From CAYTSW01 sp964440605 (lineage in GTDB: Bacteria; Planctomycetota; Phycisphaerae; Phycisphaerales; UBA1924), in the NCBI GenBank assembly GCA_964440605.1, contig CAYTSW010000102.1, positions 1 through 10,253 on the forward strand: a stretch of 10,253 nucleotides of DNA, read 5' to 3'. Shown in pieces: positions 1 to 7,343 of the stretch. Numbering within the stretch: position 1 is the stretch's first letter; every line of letters starts with the position of its first letter. The notes beneath the pieces were generated by a model, which saw nothing but the letters and a program-made list of their open reading frames with translations, was not told the origin of the DNA and ran no database searches. A program made the translations under genes and the position numbers.

Positions 1-321
1 GGGCGGAGGCTTTGCGCGAAGTCTCCGGCCGCCACCCCCACCGCCTCCGCCGGCCGGGCGGGCGGGCCGCTGGGCGAGGAGTTCCTGAAGACGGTCGACG
101 GTGCGCCGCAGTTCGCCGTTGGCGCCCTCGAGGCGGGCGACGTCAAGCTGCGCACGCTGGAGCTGAGCCTCGAGCTGAGCCACGCGCTCACGCAGGGCGT
201 CGTTCTCGCGGCGGAGCTCGGCGGTGTTGGACTCGAGCTGCGCCCACGCCGGCGCCACGCCGCCCAGCAAAAGGATCAGGGCGCAGATGAGTCGCCCGGC
301 GTGAGTGTGCGTCATCGACAT
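1..321 (-). CDS. Secreted coiled-coil protein, N-terminal part (runs off the left edge)
   Basis: This open frame has no stop down to base 1, so only the first 107 residues are visible. The N-terminus looks like a signal peptide: a short polar/basic start (MSMTHTHAGR), a hydrophobic core (LICALILLLGGVA) and a likely cleavage site after PAWA. A coiled coil follows over about residues 28-84, with Leu, Val and Ala at heptad positions among many Glu, Arg and Gln (for example AELRRENDALRERVAQLEAQ). A run of eight glycines then gives way to a basic, proline-rich end. The mature protein would be exported to the periplasm or envelope. Start choice: a GGAG sits 6 bases before the ATG at 321; in-frame ATGs at 333 and 315 are alternatives. 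It is divergent from the DUF58 gene. I do not recognise the family, because any C-terminal domain lies outside the window. Confidence 0.6.
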   Translation of the reverse strand, partial: MSMTHTHAGRLICALILLLGGVAPAWAQLESNTAELRRENDALRERVAQLEAQLQRAQLDVARLEGANGELRRTVDRLQELLAQRPARPAGGGGGGGGRRLRAKPPP

Positions 322-415
322 GTGCCGCTCCATGGGGTGTTCCGCGTGCCGGAGGAGAACGAGTGGGTGCGGGAGGATCCGCGTAGAGAACGCAAAGCCC
401 CGCCCAGGCTCTTCC

Positions 416-421
416 TACGAT
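416..421 (+). promoter_or_regulatory. Possible -10 box of the DUF58 gene
   Basis: TACGAT lies about 30 bases before the chosen GTG start, in the 130-bp gap between two divergent genes. It matches TATAAT at four of six positions. I find no convincing -35 box at the usual distance, so this is only a candidate. Confidence 0.25.
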
Positions 422-440
422 ACGGCTCCCGTCGATTGCG

Positions 441-446
441 AAAGGA
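441..446 (+). promoter_or_regulatory. Ribosome binding site that decides the DUF58 start
   Basis: AAAGGA ends 5 bases before GTG at 452. This supports that GTG over the upstream in-frame GTG at 305, which would overlap the divergent gene and add 49 low-quality residues. Confidence 0.55.
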
Positions 447-451
447 CTCTC

Positions 452-1447
452 GTGCTCATCAGAGCGACCACCAAGCGGCCCAAGCGCATCGAAGACCTCA
501 TCGATGGGCGTTTCATGGCCCGCCTCGAGCGGTTGGACTTGCGGACGCGCAAAGTGTTCCCCGGAAAGCTCCAGGGCGAGCGCCGGAGCAAGCGCCGCGG
601 GCAGTCCGTCGAGTTCGAGGACTACCGCAACTACACCCCGGGCGACGACCTTCGCTTCATCGACTGGAACGTGTACGCCCGCCTCGACCGCCTCTTCATC
701 AAGATCTTCCAGGAAGAAGAGGACCTCGCCCTGCACGTCGCGATCGACGCCTCGGCGTCCATGGACGCCGGCGACCCCACCAAACGCGAGATGGCCGCCC
801 GCATCGCGATCGCACTGGCGTATTTGGGCCTGGTCAACCAGAACAGGGTGGGGCTGAGCGTCTTCGGCGCTCCGGGTCAGGCGGGGGTGTCACGCTTCCC
901 CGACAGCAGGGGGCGCCACTCCTTCCGCCGCCTCGGGCAGTTCCTCATCGACAGCCTCTGGCCCGCCTCGGAAGCCACGCGCCCTCCCTCGGCGGGCGAG
1001 GCGCGCGGTCCGGGGCCGGGCGGGTCGTTCAACGAGGCGCTGTCCCTGATCGCCCGCATGCGCGTCGGCAAGGGCGTCTTCGTCATCCTGAGCGACTGCA
1101 TGGACCCACACGGCTACGAAGAAGGCCTCAAGACCCTCGCCGCCGCCGGCGGCTACGACACCTATTGCCTTCAACTCCTCTCCAAAACCGAGCTCGACCC
1201 CTCGACCGACCCGGAAACCGGCCTTGTGGGCGACCTCCGCCTCATCGATGCCGAGTCCGGCCGACCGGCTGAGGTAACGGTCTCGACCCAGCTCATCAAG
1301 CGCTACAAGGCCCGGCTGGAGCGCTTCTGCGCCGATCTCGAGTCCTTCTGCGCCGCTCGGGCGATCAGCCACCTGCTCGTGCGCACGGAGACGCCGGTCG
1401 AGCAACTGGTGCTCGAAACGCTGCGCCGGCGTGGCGTGCTGGGGTGA
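452..1447 (+). CDS. DUF58 family protein with von Willebrand A-like fold
   Basis: The 331-residue protein carries the DUF58 signature (PF01882) at residues 59-77: RNYTPGDDLRFIDWNVYAR. A vWA-like core follows, with a MIDAS-type metal site DASAS at 99-103, a possible second-loop Ser in GSFNEAL (about 181-187) and an Asp in ILSDCMD (about 202-208). A proline/glycine-rich insertion sits at about 160-181. It has no transmembrane segment, so it is the short soluble form. In many bacteria DUF58 proteins are encoded next to a MoxR AAA+ ATPase and are thought to assist assembly or metal loading of partner complexes; no MoxR gene is visible here. The GTG start follows AAAGGA at good spacing. The gene converges on the PHP-glycosyltransferase gene with a hairpin between them. 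Family assignment is firm; the biological role is unknown. Confidence 0.9.
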   Translation: MLIRATTKRPKRIEDLIDGRFMARLERLDLRTRKVFPGKLQGERRSKRRGQSVEFEDYRNYTPGDDLRFIDWNVYARLDRLFIKIFQEEEDLALHVAIDASASMDAGDPTKREMAARIAIALAYLGLVNQNRVGLSVFGAPGQAGVSRFPDSRGRHSFRRLGQFLIDSLWPASEATRPPSAGEARGPGPGGSFNEALSLIARMRVGKGVFVILSDCMDPHGYEEGLKTLAAAGGYDTYCLQLLSKTELDPSTDPETGLVGDLRLIDAESGRPAEVTVSTQLIKRYKARLERFCADLESFCAARAISHLLVRTETPVEQLVLETLRRRGVLG

Positions 1448-1460
1448 ACTCTTGACGTGC

Positions 1461-1490
1461 CACGGGTTGACCGCGCAGCGGCAACCCGTG
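1461..1490. terminator. GC-rich hairpin between convergent genes, possible bidirectional terminator
   Basis: CACGGGTTG (1461-1469) and CAACCCGTG (1482-1490) are a perfect 9-bp inverted repeat. The 12-base interval can add three more pairs (CCG/CGG) beside one bulged A. It begins 13 bases after the DUF58 stop and lies about 100 bases past the end of the opposing gene, so it could stop transcription from both sides. There is no clear T-tract on either strand, so intrinsic termination is not certain. The rest of 1448-1588 shows nothing else I can name. Confidence 0.5.
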
Positions 1491-1588
1491 TTCCCGGGGG
1501 GTCGCTCTCTCGAGGGCCTCGACGCAGTTGTTGAATGAACAACGCATGGGAGCACGGCTTGCAAGACACGCCGTGGCACGCGGTTTGG

Positions 1589-4315
1589 TCAGCCGATCGA
1601 CGCGCCCTCGGCCTGGTCGTTCGGCTGTCCGCTCGCGGTGGAGCGGTCGGCGGAGGCGCCGGGCGCCGGTGAGCCGTTGGTCGCGGACAGATGGCGCGGC
1701 TCGGCGCCCTTCGGGGTGATACCCAGCGTTGCGAGGTGTTCGTGCCACGCCTCGGTGTGCACCTGCCAGAAGTGCTCAAAGGAGTGAGCGATGTCGAAGG
1801 GCTCCATCGCCGCCTCGGCTGCGGCGCCCATGGCCTTGCGTTTGGCGTCGTCGGCGATGAGGCCGAAGAGGTGATCGACCCAGGCGCGGGGCTCTTCGTG
1901 GGGCAGGACGTAGCCCGTCTCGCCGTGCGTGACGACTTCCTTGGGCCCGCCCTGGTCGGTGACCATCACGGGCAGGCCGGAGGACTGGCTCTCCATCACG
2001 ACCTGGCCGAGCGTATCGGTGGTGGAGGGGAAGACGAAGAGGTCGGAGGAGGCGTAGATGGTCGAGAGTTCGCGCCCATGGCGGAAGCCCAGGAAGCGCG
2101 CATCCTTGCCCTTGAGCTCGGCCTCCATCGTCTTGCGGTAGGGCCCGTCGCCGACGATCACGAGGTCGGCGTTGATGTTCTGCTCCTTGCAGCGCTTGTG
2201 CACCTGTTTCCATATGTTCAGGAGCATGGGCATGTTCTTTTCAACGCTCACGCGCCCGACATAGAGCACCTTCACCGACTGGCGACCGACGCCCTTGACG
2301 CCCTCGGCCTCGAGCTTCTGCCAGACCGAGGGGTCGCGGAAGGTCGCGTTGAACTTGCTCGTCTCGAGCCCGGGCATGAGCGCGACCATGCGCTCGCGCG
2401 GCATGCCGAGGTCGACCAGCGACTCCACGTAGTCCTGGCTTCGCGTGAAGATGGAGCGGAACGGTTCGTAGAAGAACCGCATGTACCACTCGGTCATGCG
2501 TGTGAAGCCGTGGTCGTCGAACAGGCGGTCGATATAGGCGGGGAAGTCGGTGTGGTAGACGCCCAGCACGGGCACGCGCAGCATTTTGGCGGCGAGAAAA
2601 CCGATGAGCCCGACGGGCCCGGGCGTGGAGATGTGGATGACATCGGGCTGGTGGGCGTCGACGTGGCGCAGGATCTTCATCAGCGGCGGCAGCACCATCT
2701 CGAGCTGCTCGTACTTGGGCATCTTCGTCGCGAAGACCGGCTTGAAGTTGAAGATGTTGTCCCACTTGGGCGTCTGGAAGCTCGTGCTGGTGATGACCTG
2801 AAGGTCGCGCCCGGTGACGTTGGCCTGGTGGGCGACGTTCTGGATGAAGCGGCAGACGCCGTTGACGTCGCCCAGCGTGTCGGTGAAGAGGCTGATGCGC
2901 ATGGAGCGCTCCAGGACGCTGACGCCGCTGCCGGCGGGCGCCGCCTCGTGCTCGAGCTTCTCCAGCATGTTGCGTTCCTTGTTCTGGTGGAAGAGCGAGA
3001 ACAGGTAGGGCAGCTGAGCCACGTGGACGATCAGGTAGCTCATCAAGTGATCGACGATGCCAAGCTTGTCGCGCTCCCGGATGGAGCGGACCGTGCCGCC
3101 GGCCATGCTGGCGCTCAAGGCGGTGCACAGGTCGTCGGCGAACTGGGCCATGCGCTCGTGCTGGGCGATGGGCGCGCCCGTGGTCCACGTCTCGGGATCC
3201 AGATTGGCGCGCAGGTCGGGGTACTTCTCCAGCACCGGCTCGAGCGTTTCCCGCAGGGCGCGCACCACGGGCAGCGACTTCTTCTTGCGGAAGAACAGCC
3301 GCCGCTTGCCCTCCTCGATCGCCAGCGCGATCTTCGAGGGCTTGGCGATGTCCACCCCCGCGAAGCGCACGAGCTTGGACGCGATGTAGCGTCCGCGGGC
3401 CGATTCGCTCTCGTTGGCCCGCTGCCCGACCCAGTTGGAGGCGACGGTCGCGAGCTGGTGGGCGAGCAGCGAGGGGTGGCCCCCGACGCCGCCGACGACC
3501 GAGCGGCCGGCCATGACGCGCTTGAGGAACTCACGCGGGTCGCGGATCGTCTGCCCGTGGTCGCCCACGACGCCGGTCCACGTGCGGCCGATGTTCAAGA
3601 GGCCGTGGTCGTCCGACCCCGCGGTGTGGGCCTTGTGCCACACGCGCGACCAGCGGGGCTTGAGGTCGTGCCTGCGGCTGAGCTCCTGCACCTTCGCGGG
3701 TGTCAGCGCGTTCAGGTACCGCTCCACGACACGACGGTGCGCCCCCGAGTGGGCGCCGTTGAGCAGCTCCCAGCCCTTGAAGAGCAGCGCCGCCCGCTCG
3801 AGGTGCCAGGGCGTCAGACGCCCGTTCTGCACGTACAGCGGGTGGGCGAAGGCGTGGGGCAGATTGTGCTCAACGAGCCAGTCGGCGAACGCGTACACGT
3901 CGTTGCGCAGGTCGTTGGAGGAGATGGCCTGGTGCAGCTCGGGCGTGAGGTCCCAGACGGTGATGTGGAGCTTGCAGTGGTCCTCGGGGAAGAAGACGGT
4001 GACTTCCTCGCCGACGACGAAGTTCTCAAAGCCGCGCTCGGCGAGCTCGAGCGCGCCGGCGATGGTGTCGTGGTCGGTGATGGTGACGAGATCCATGCCC
4101 CGCGCGATGGCCTGGTCGTAGACCTTCTCGGGCGGCGAGTAGCACTCGGGCATGTCGAGGAAGCCGATGGCGGCGTTGACCGGCGCCGAGCTCGCCCAGG
4201 AGTGGCAGTGCATGTCCATCCGGGTGAGGGACTCGGGCTTGCCCGAGCCGTCCATCGGCCCGCTGACCCGCGGGTCATCGCTCGGGCGCTGGGACTGGAG
4301 TTCCACGTCGATCAT
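1589..4315 (-). CDS. Two-domain protein: N-terminal PHP metal-dependent phosphoesterase and C-terminal GT4 glycosyltransferase
   Basis: The protein has 908 residues. Residues about 32-250 form a PHP domain of the TrpH-like kind with apparently complete metal ligands: HCH (36-38), TDHD (80-83), Glu at 103-104, His117, His158 in AFAHP, and GSDDH (233-237). Residues about 250-470 are an unassigned linker with a basic patch (RKKK, 343-346) and a hydrophobic stretch at 420-444. From Met472 (MRISLFTD) to about 865 is a GT-B glycosyltransferase of family GT4. Its marks are the N-terminal GDVNGV loop, YVGRVSVEKN (with Lys693), VGDGP and TDTLGQVVMESQSSGLP, where an Asp stands at the first position of the usual E-x7-E pair. 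The C-terminal 40 or so residues are low complexity. The GT part resembles the MgtA/SQD2-like glycolipid glycosyltransferases, so a cytoplasmic or membrane-associated sugar transfer is likely; the acceptor is unknown. The ATG at 4315 comes just before the PHP domain; the upstream in-frame extension to 4528 has no domain content. Its ribosome binding site is weak. Confidence 0.9.
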   Translation of the reverse strand: MIDVELQSQRPSDDPRVSGPMDGSGKPESLTRMDMHCHSWASSAPVNAAIGFLDMPECYSPPEKVYDQAIARGMDLVTITDHDTIAGALELAERGFENFVVGEEVTVFFPEDHCKLHITVWDLTPELHQAISSNDLRNDVYAFADWLVEHNLPHAFAHPLYVQNGRLTPWHLERAALLFKGWELLNGAHSGAHRRVVERYLNALTPAKVQELSRRHDLKPRWSRVWHKAHTAGSDDHGLLNIGRTWTGVVGDHGQTIRDPREFLKRVMAGRSVVGGVGGHPSLLAHQLATVASNWVGQRANESESARGRYIASKLVRFAGVDIAKPSKIALAIEEGKRRLFFRKKKSLPVVRALRETLEPVLEKYPDLRANLDPETWTTGAPIAQHERMAQFADDLCTALSASMAGGTVRSIRERDKLGIVDHLMSYLIVHVAQLPYLFSLFHQNKERNMLEKLEHEAAPAGSGVSVLERSMRISLFTDTLGDVNGVCRFIQNVAHQANVTGRDLQVITSTSFQTPKWDNIFNFKPVFATKMPKYEQLEMVLPPLMKILRHVDAHQPDVIHISTPGPVGLIGFLAAKMLRVPVLGVYHTDFPAYIDRLFDDHGFTRMTEWYMRFFYEPFRSIFTRSQDYVESLVDLGMPRERMVALMPGLETSKFNATFRDPSVWQKLEAEGVKGVGRQSVKVLYVGRVSVEKNMPMLLNIWKQVHKRCKEQNINADLVIVGDGPYRKTMEAELKGKDARFLGFRHGRELSTIYASSDLFVFPSTTDTLGQVVMESQSSGLPVMVTDQGGPKEVVTHGETGYVLPHEEPRAWVDHLFGLIADDAKRKAMGAAAEAAMEPFDIAHSFEHFWQVHTEAWHEHLATLGITPKGAEPRHLSATNGSPAPGASADRSTASGQPNDQAEGASIG

Positions 4316-4347
4316 CGGGGTTCTCGAGTATGGATAGCGCGGGGCGA

Positions 4348-4356
4348 GGGGGGGGG
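4348..4356. repeat. Homopolymer of nine G (nine C on the gene strand)
   Basis: A run of nine G lies 33-41 bases upstream of the start of the PHP-glycosyltransferase gene, inside the 294-bp gap 4316-4609. It sits where a promoter or short leader would be. Such tracts can change length by slipped-strand mispairing, but nothing here shows that this one does. I could not assign a convincing promoter in this gap; apart from the hairpin at its far end it holds no gene I can support. Confidence 0.5.
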
Positions 4357-4564
4357 AACGAAACCCATTCAAGGCGTGAGGCGCGCACGACTCCTGCTGA
4401 CGTGTCCCGTGACGCAGGCACCCCGGCTCCCGCCCGCTCGCGGCAGCGACGAGGCTGCCCAACGGGTGGGGCCTTAAGGTCAGCGCACACACTACATCCT
4501 CGTGGTCGAACCGCGAGTGGAGCTTCACAAATAGGCCGGGGATTAGGGAATCTTTACGTTCGCA

Positions 4565-4589
4565 CGCCGGGGATCCGGGCGACCCGGCG
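4565..4589 (-). terminator. Possible terminator hairpin after the eno-thioesterase pair
   Basis: CGCCGGG and CCCGGCG form a perfect 7-bp stem with an 11-base loop, about 20 bases past the thioesterase stop on the minus strand. It is not followed by a clear T-tract. In this GC-rich DNA short stems are common by chance. Confidence 0.3.
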
Positions 4590-4609
4590 CGCCCGATCGA
4601 CGGGCCGGC

Positions 4610-5056
4610 TCAATCGGTGTGGGCCGCCGCCTGCAGCCAATCGGGCAGCGGCGTGGGCCGACCCTCGCGGTTGATGCACGCCAGCGTGCTCGAGGCCGTG
4701 GCGCAGAGGGTGGACTTGCCCCGCCCGTCGCCGGCGTCGATCCAGACCTCGTATTCGTGGTCGATCCGCGCACGTTTGCCGCCCGTGACGTTGGTCACGA
4801 CGACGAGTTGGTCGTCGTAGCGCGTTGGGGCCTTGTAGGCCAGCGTCAGTTTCGTCACGACGAGGAAGACGCCGGCGCGCTCCATGTCGGCGTAGGTCAC
4901 CCCGGAGCCCCGAAGCAACTCGGTCCGCCCCATTTCGAGCCACGCGACGTACGCCGAGTGGTGAGCGAAGCCCATCGGATCGCACTCGGTGTACCGCACG
5001 CGCAGGCGCAGCTCACCCGCGCGGGCGATGGGCTGGTTGGGGGCGAGTTCGGACAT
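4610..5056 (-). CDS. Hot-dog-fold acyl-CoA thioesterase (4HBT/YbgC-like)
   Basis: The protein has 148 residues, the usual length for this family. The signature RYTECDPMGFAHHSAYVAWL (residues 21-40) matches the catalytic region of 4-hydroxybenzoyl-CoA/YbgC-type thioesterases, with the expected catalytic Asp at position 26 and a following His pair (32-33). These cytoplasmic enzymes hydrolyse acyl-CoA thioesters; the chain specificity cannot be read from the sequence. The ATG at 5056 lies 10 bases after the enolase stop, and no good ribosome binding site precedes it, so translation may depend on ribosomes finishing enolase. An upstream extension would overlap eno and has no family support. The Tol-Pal genes that accompany ybgC in proteobacteria are absent, so that role is not implied. 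Confidence 0.85.
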   Translation of the reverse strand: MSELAPNQPIARAGELRLRVRYTECDPMGFAHHSAYVAWLEMGRTELLRGSGVTYADMERAGVFLVVTKLTLAYKAPTRYDDQLVVVTNVTGGKRARIDHEYEVWIDAGDGRGKSTLCATASSTLACINREGRPTPLPDWLQAAAHTD

Positions 5057-5066
5057 CAGAGGCGGA

Positions 5067-6368
<1,302 letters not shown>

Positions 6369-6371
6369 GGT

Positions 6372-6403
6372 GGGGGGCTCCGGTGGGCCTGGGGTGTTCG
6401 GGG
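6372..6403 (+). other. G-quadruplex-type motif in the eno leader (plus strand)
   Basis: Four G-tracts lie on the plus strand: 6372-6377 (6 G), 6385-6387 (3 G), 6391-6394 (4 G) and 6400-6403 (4 G). The intervals are 7, 3 and 5 bases, which fits the G3+N1-7 pattern. The motif starts 4 bases upstream of the enolase start codon, and the G-rich strand is the template strand for eno. Folding is not shown; GC-rich genomes hold many such matches. Confidence 0.45.
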
Positions 6404-6421
6404 TCCGATCAAGTGGAGCGG

Positions 6422-6427
6422 ATGATA
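6422..6427 (-). promoter_or_regulatory. Possible -10 box of eno
   Basis: TATCAT on the minus strand matches TATAAT at five of six positions and lies about 54 bases before the enolase ATG. The region 17 bases further upstream has no clear -35 box. If used, the leader of about 45 bases would span the complement of the G-rich motif. Confidence 0.3.
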
Positions 6428-6531
6428 TGGGAAAGCCGGAGCGACGAAGCGATGGAAAGACGAGCTGACAGAGCGGCAGGCGACAGGACCGACGCCGGGC
6501 GACGCATCGGTCGAGGGTGAAAGCCGCGGAT

Positions 6532-6553
6532 GGGAGTGGGGGACGGGCGGGGG
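6532..6553 (+). other. Compact G-quadruplex-type motif upstream of the phoU -10 box
   Basis: G-tracts at 6532-6534, 6538-6542, 6545-6547 and 6549-6553 are separated by only 3, 2 and 1 bases. Such short intervals favour a stable quadruplex in vitro. The motif occupies the place where a -35 box of the phoU promoter would be expected, on the non-template strand. Formation in the cell is an inference. Confidence 0.5.
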
Positions 6554-6556
6554 CGT

Positions 6557-6565
6557 TGGTATGGT
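6557..6565 (+). promoter_or_regulatory. Extended -10 promoter candidate of phoU
   Basis: TGGTATGGT fits the extended -10 form (TGn followed by TATGGT, four of six to TATAAT). Transcription would start near 6572, just before the GGAGGA at 6575-6580, giving a leader of about 15 bases. No -35 box is seen, as is usual for extended -10 promoters. The upstream ATG at 6561 falls inside this box, which argues against it as the start codon. Confidence 0.4.
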
Positions 6566-6574
6566 GGTTGATGT

Positions 6575-6580
6575 GGAGGA
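6575..6580 (+). promoter_or_regulatory. Ribosome binding site that decides the phoU start
   Basis: GGAGGA stands 7 bases before GTG at 6588. This is the best-placed Shine-Dalgarno sequence in the area and selects the GTG over the ATG at 6561. Confidence 0.65.
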
Positions 6581-6587
6581 TCGTTCG

Positions 6588-7295
6588 GTGACTGGATCCA
6601 ATCAGACGCTTCCCCAGTGGCTGGGAACGCTCAAGGCCGATCTCGAGCGTCAGGGCGCGCGCGTCGTCGCGCAGGTCGAGCGCGCGGTCGAGGCGCTGTT
6701 CGAGAAGGACGGCGGGGTGGCCCAGGCCATCTTCGAGGCCGAGACCGAGATCGACCGCGAGGACGTGCGCATCGAGCGTGAGACCGTCGCTCTGTTGCAA
6801 GCCGCGGCTGACGCGGCCAAGGCGCCCTTGTCCGAGACGGACGTGCGCCTGACGCTGACGATCGTCAAGACGAACAACGAGCTCGAGCGCATCGCCGACC
6901 TGGCGGTCTACGCCGCCCAGCGCGTGCCCTCGTTCGCGGCGCTGACCGAGGACCCTCCGCCGACTTTCCGCGTGCTGGCCAACAGCGTCATTGGCATCGT
7001 GCAGTGCACGCAGCGGGCACTGGTGAAGATGGATGTGGACCAGGCGTCGCTCGTGCTGCGGTCCGACGACACCACCGACGCCTTCAAGCTGGCGATTCTG
7101 CGCGAGGTCGAAGAGAAACTCGCGGCCGGGGCGCACGACGTGGACTACGCCTTCGCGCTGCACACCGCCGCCGCGGCCTTCGCCCGCATCGCCGACCACT
7201 GCACAAACATCGCCGAGCAGGTCATCTACACCGCGACCGGGCAGATCGTGCGACACGAGAACGACCGTTGGACCGACCCTACGCCGCCCGAGTGA
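6588..7295 (+). CDS. phoU: PhoU-family phosphate-signalling protein
   Basis: The 235-residue protein has the two three-helix PhoU repeats of the family. The first ends in NNELERIADLAVYAA (96-110) and the second in FARIADHCTNIAEQV (188-202); both match the conserved E/RxxD metal-binding helix of PhoU. PhoU is a cytoplasmic, membrane-associated regulator that links the Pst phosphate transporter to the PhoR/PhoB two-component system. No pst or phoRB gene is in the window, so this is a stand-alone copy and its partner is unknown. The GTG start is supported by GGAGGA 7 bases upstream. It probably heads an operon with the UAP1-like gene, which follows after 48 bp, and it is divergent from eno. Confidence 0.9.
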   Translation: MTGSNQTLPQWLGTLKADLERQGARVVAQVERAVEALFEKDGGVAQAIFEAETEIDREDVRIERETVALLQAAADAAKAPLSETDVRLTLTIVKTNNELERIADLAVYAAQRVPSFAALTEDPPPTFRVLANSVIGIVQCTQRALVKMDVDQASLVLRSDDTTDAFKLAILREVEEKLAAGAHDVDYAFALHTAAAAFARIADHCTNIAEQVIYTATGQIVRHENDRWTDPTPPE

Positions 7296-7314
7296 GCGGC
7301 ATGACGCGAGAACG

Positions 7315-7334
7315 CCGGCGACGCCGCCGGGAGG
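7315..7334 (+). promoter_or_regulatory. Hairpin overlapping the ribosome binding site of the UAP1-like gene
   Basis: CCGGCG (7315-7320) and CGCCGG (7325-7330) form a 6-bp stem with a 4-base loop. The last two G of the 3' arm are the first bases of GGGAGG (7329-7334), the Shine-Dalgarno sequence 9 bases before ATG at 7344. The stem could reduce ribosome access or act as a weak attenuator between phoU and the next gene. This is structural inference only. Confidence 0.35.
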
Positions 7335-7343
7335 ATGTGTGAG

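Noticed and set aside
53..74. G-quadruplex-type pattern (GGG tracts at 56-58, 60-62, 64-66, 72-74) at the left edge
   Set aside because: It lies in coding sequence for a Pro/Ala/Arg/Gly-rich linker, where codon composition alone explains it.
305..451. DUF58 start at the GTG at 305
   Set aside because: It would overlap the divergent coiled-coil gene and add Cys/Arg-rich residues with no family match; the GTG at 452 has AAAGGA at good spacing.
301..1272. A 323-codon plus-strand frame overlapping the DUF58 gene
   Set aside because: It is an Arg/Pro/His-rich shifted-frame shadow of the DUF58 coding region without motifs.
1456..1580. A 10-bp inverted repeat (CGTGCCACGG at 1456-1465 and CCGTGGCACG at 1571-1580) enclosing the convergent intergenic region
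   Set aside because: The arms are over 100 bases apart, overlap the better local hairpin at 1461-1490, and there is no target duplication or transposase, so it is probably chance.
1691..4477. A 928-codon open frame on the plus strand, antisense to the PHP-glycosyltransferase gene
   Set aside because: Its protein is a low-complexity Val/Gly/Asp/Glu/Leu-rich mirror of the opposite coding strand with no motif. Long antisense frames are expected opposite GC-rich genes, and the minus frame has clear PHP and GT4 motifs.
4316..4528. N-terminal extension of 71 residues of the PHP-glycosyltransferase
   Set aside because: The added residues are of random Arg/Pro/Ser-rich composition and the family homology begins only after the ATG at 4315. 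The weak ribosome binding site leaves a small doubt.
6561..6587. phoU start at the ATG at 6561
   Set aside because: It lies inside the probable -10 element and lacks a well-formed ribosome binding site, while GTG at 6588 has GGAGGA 7 bases upstream.
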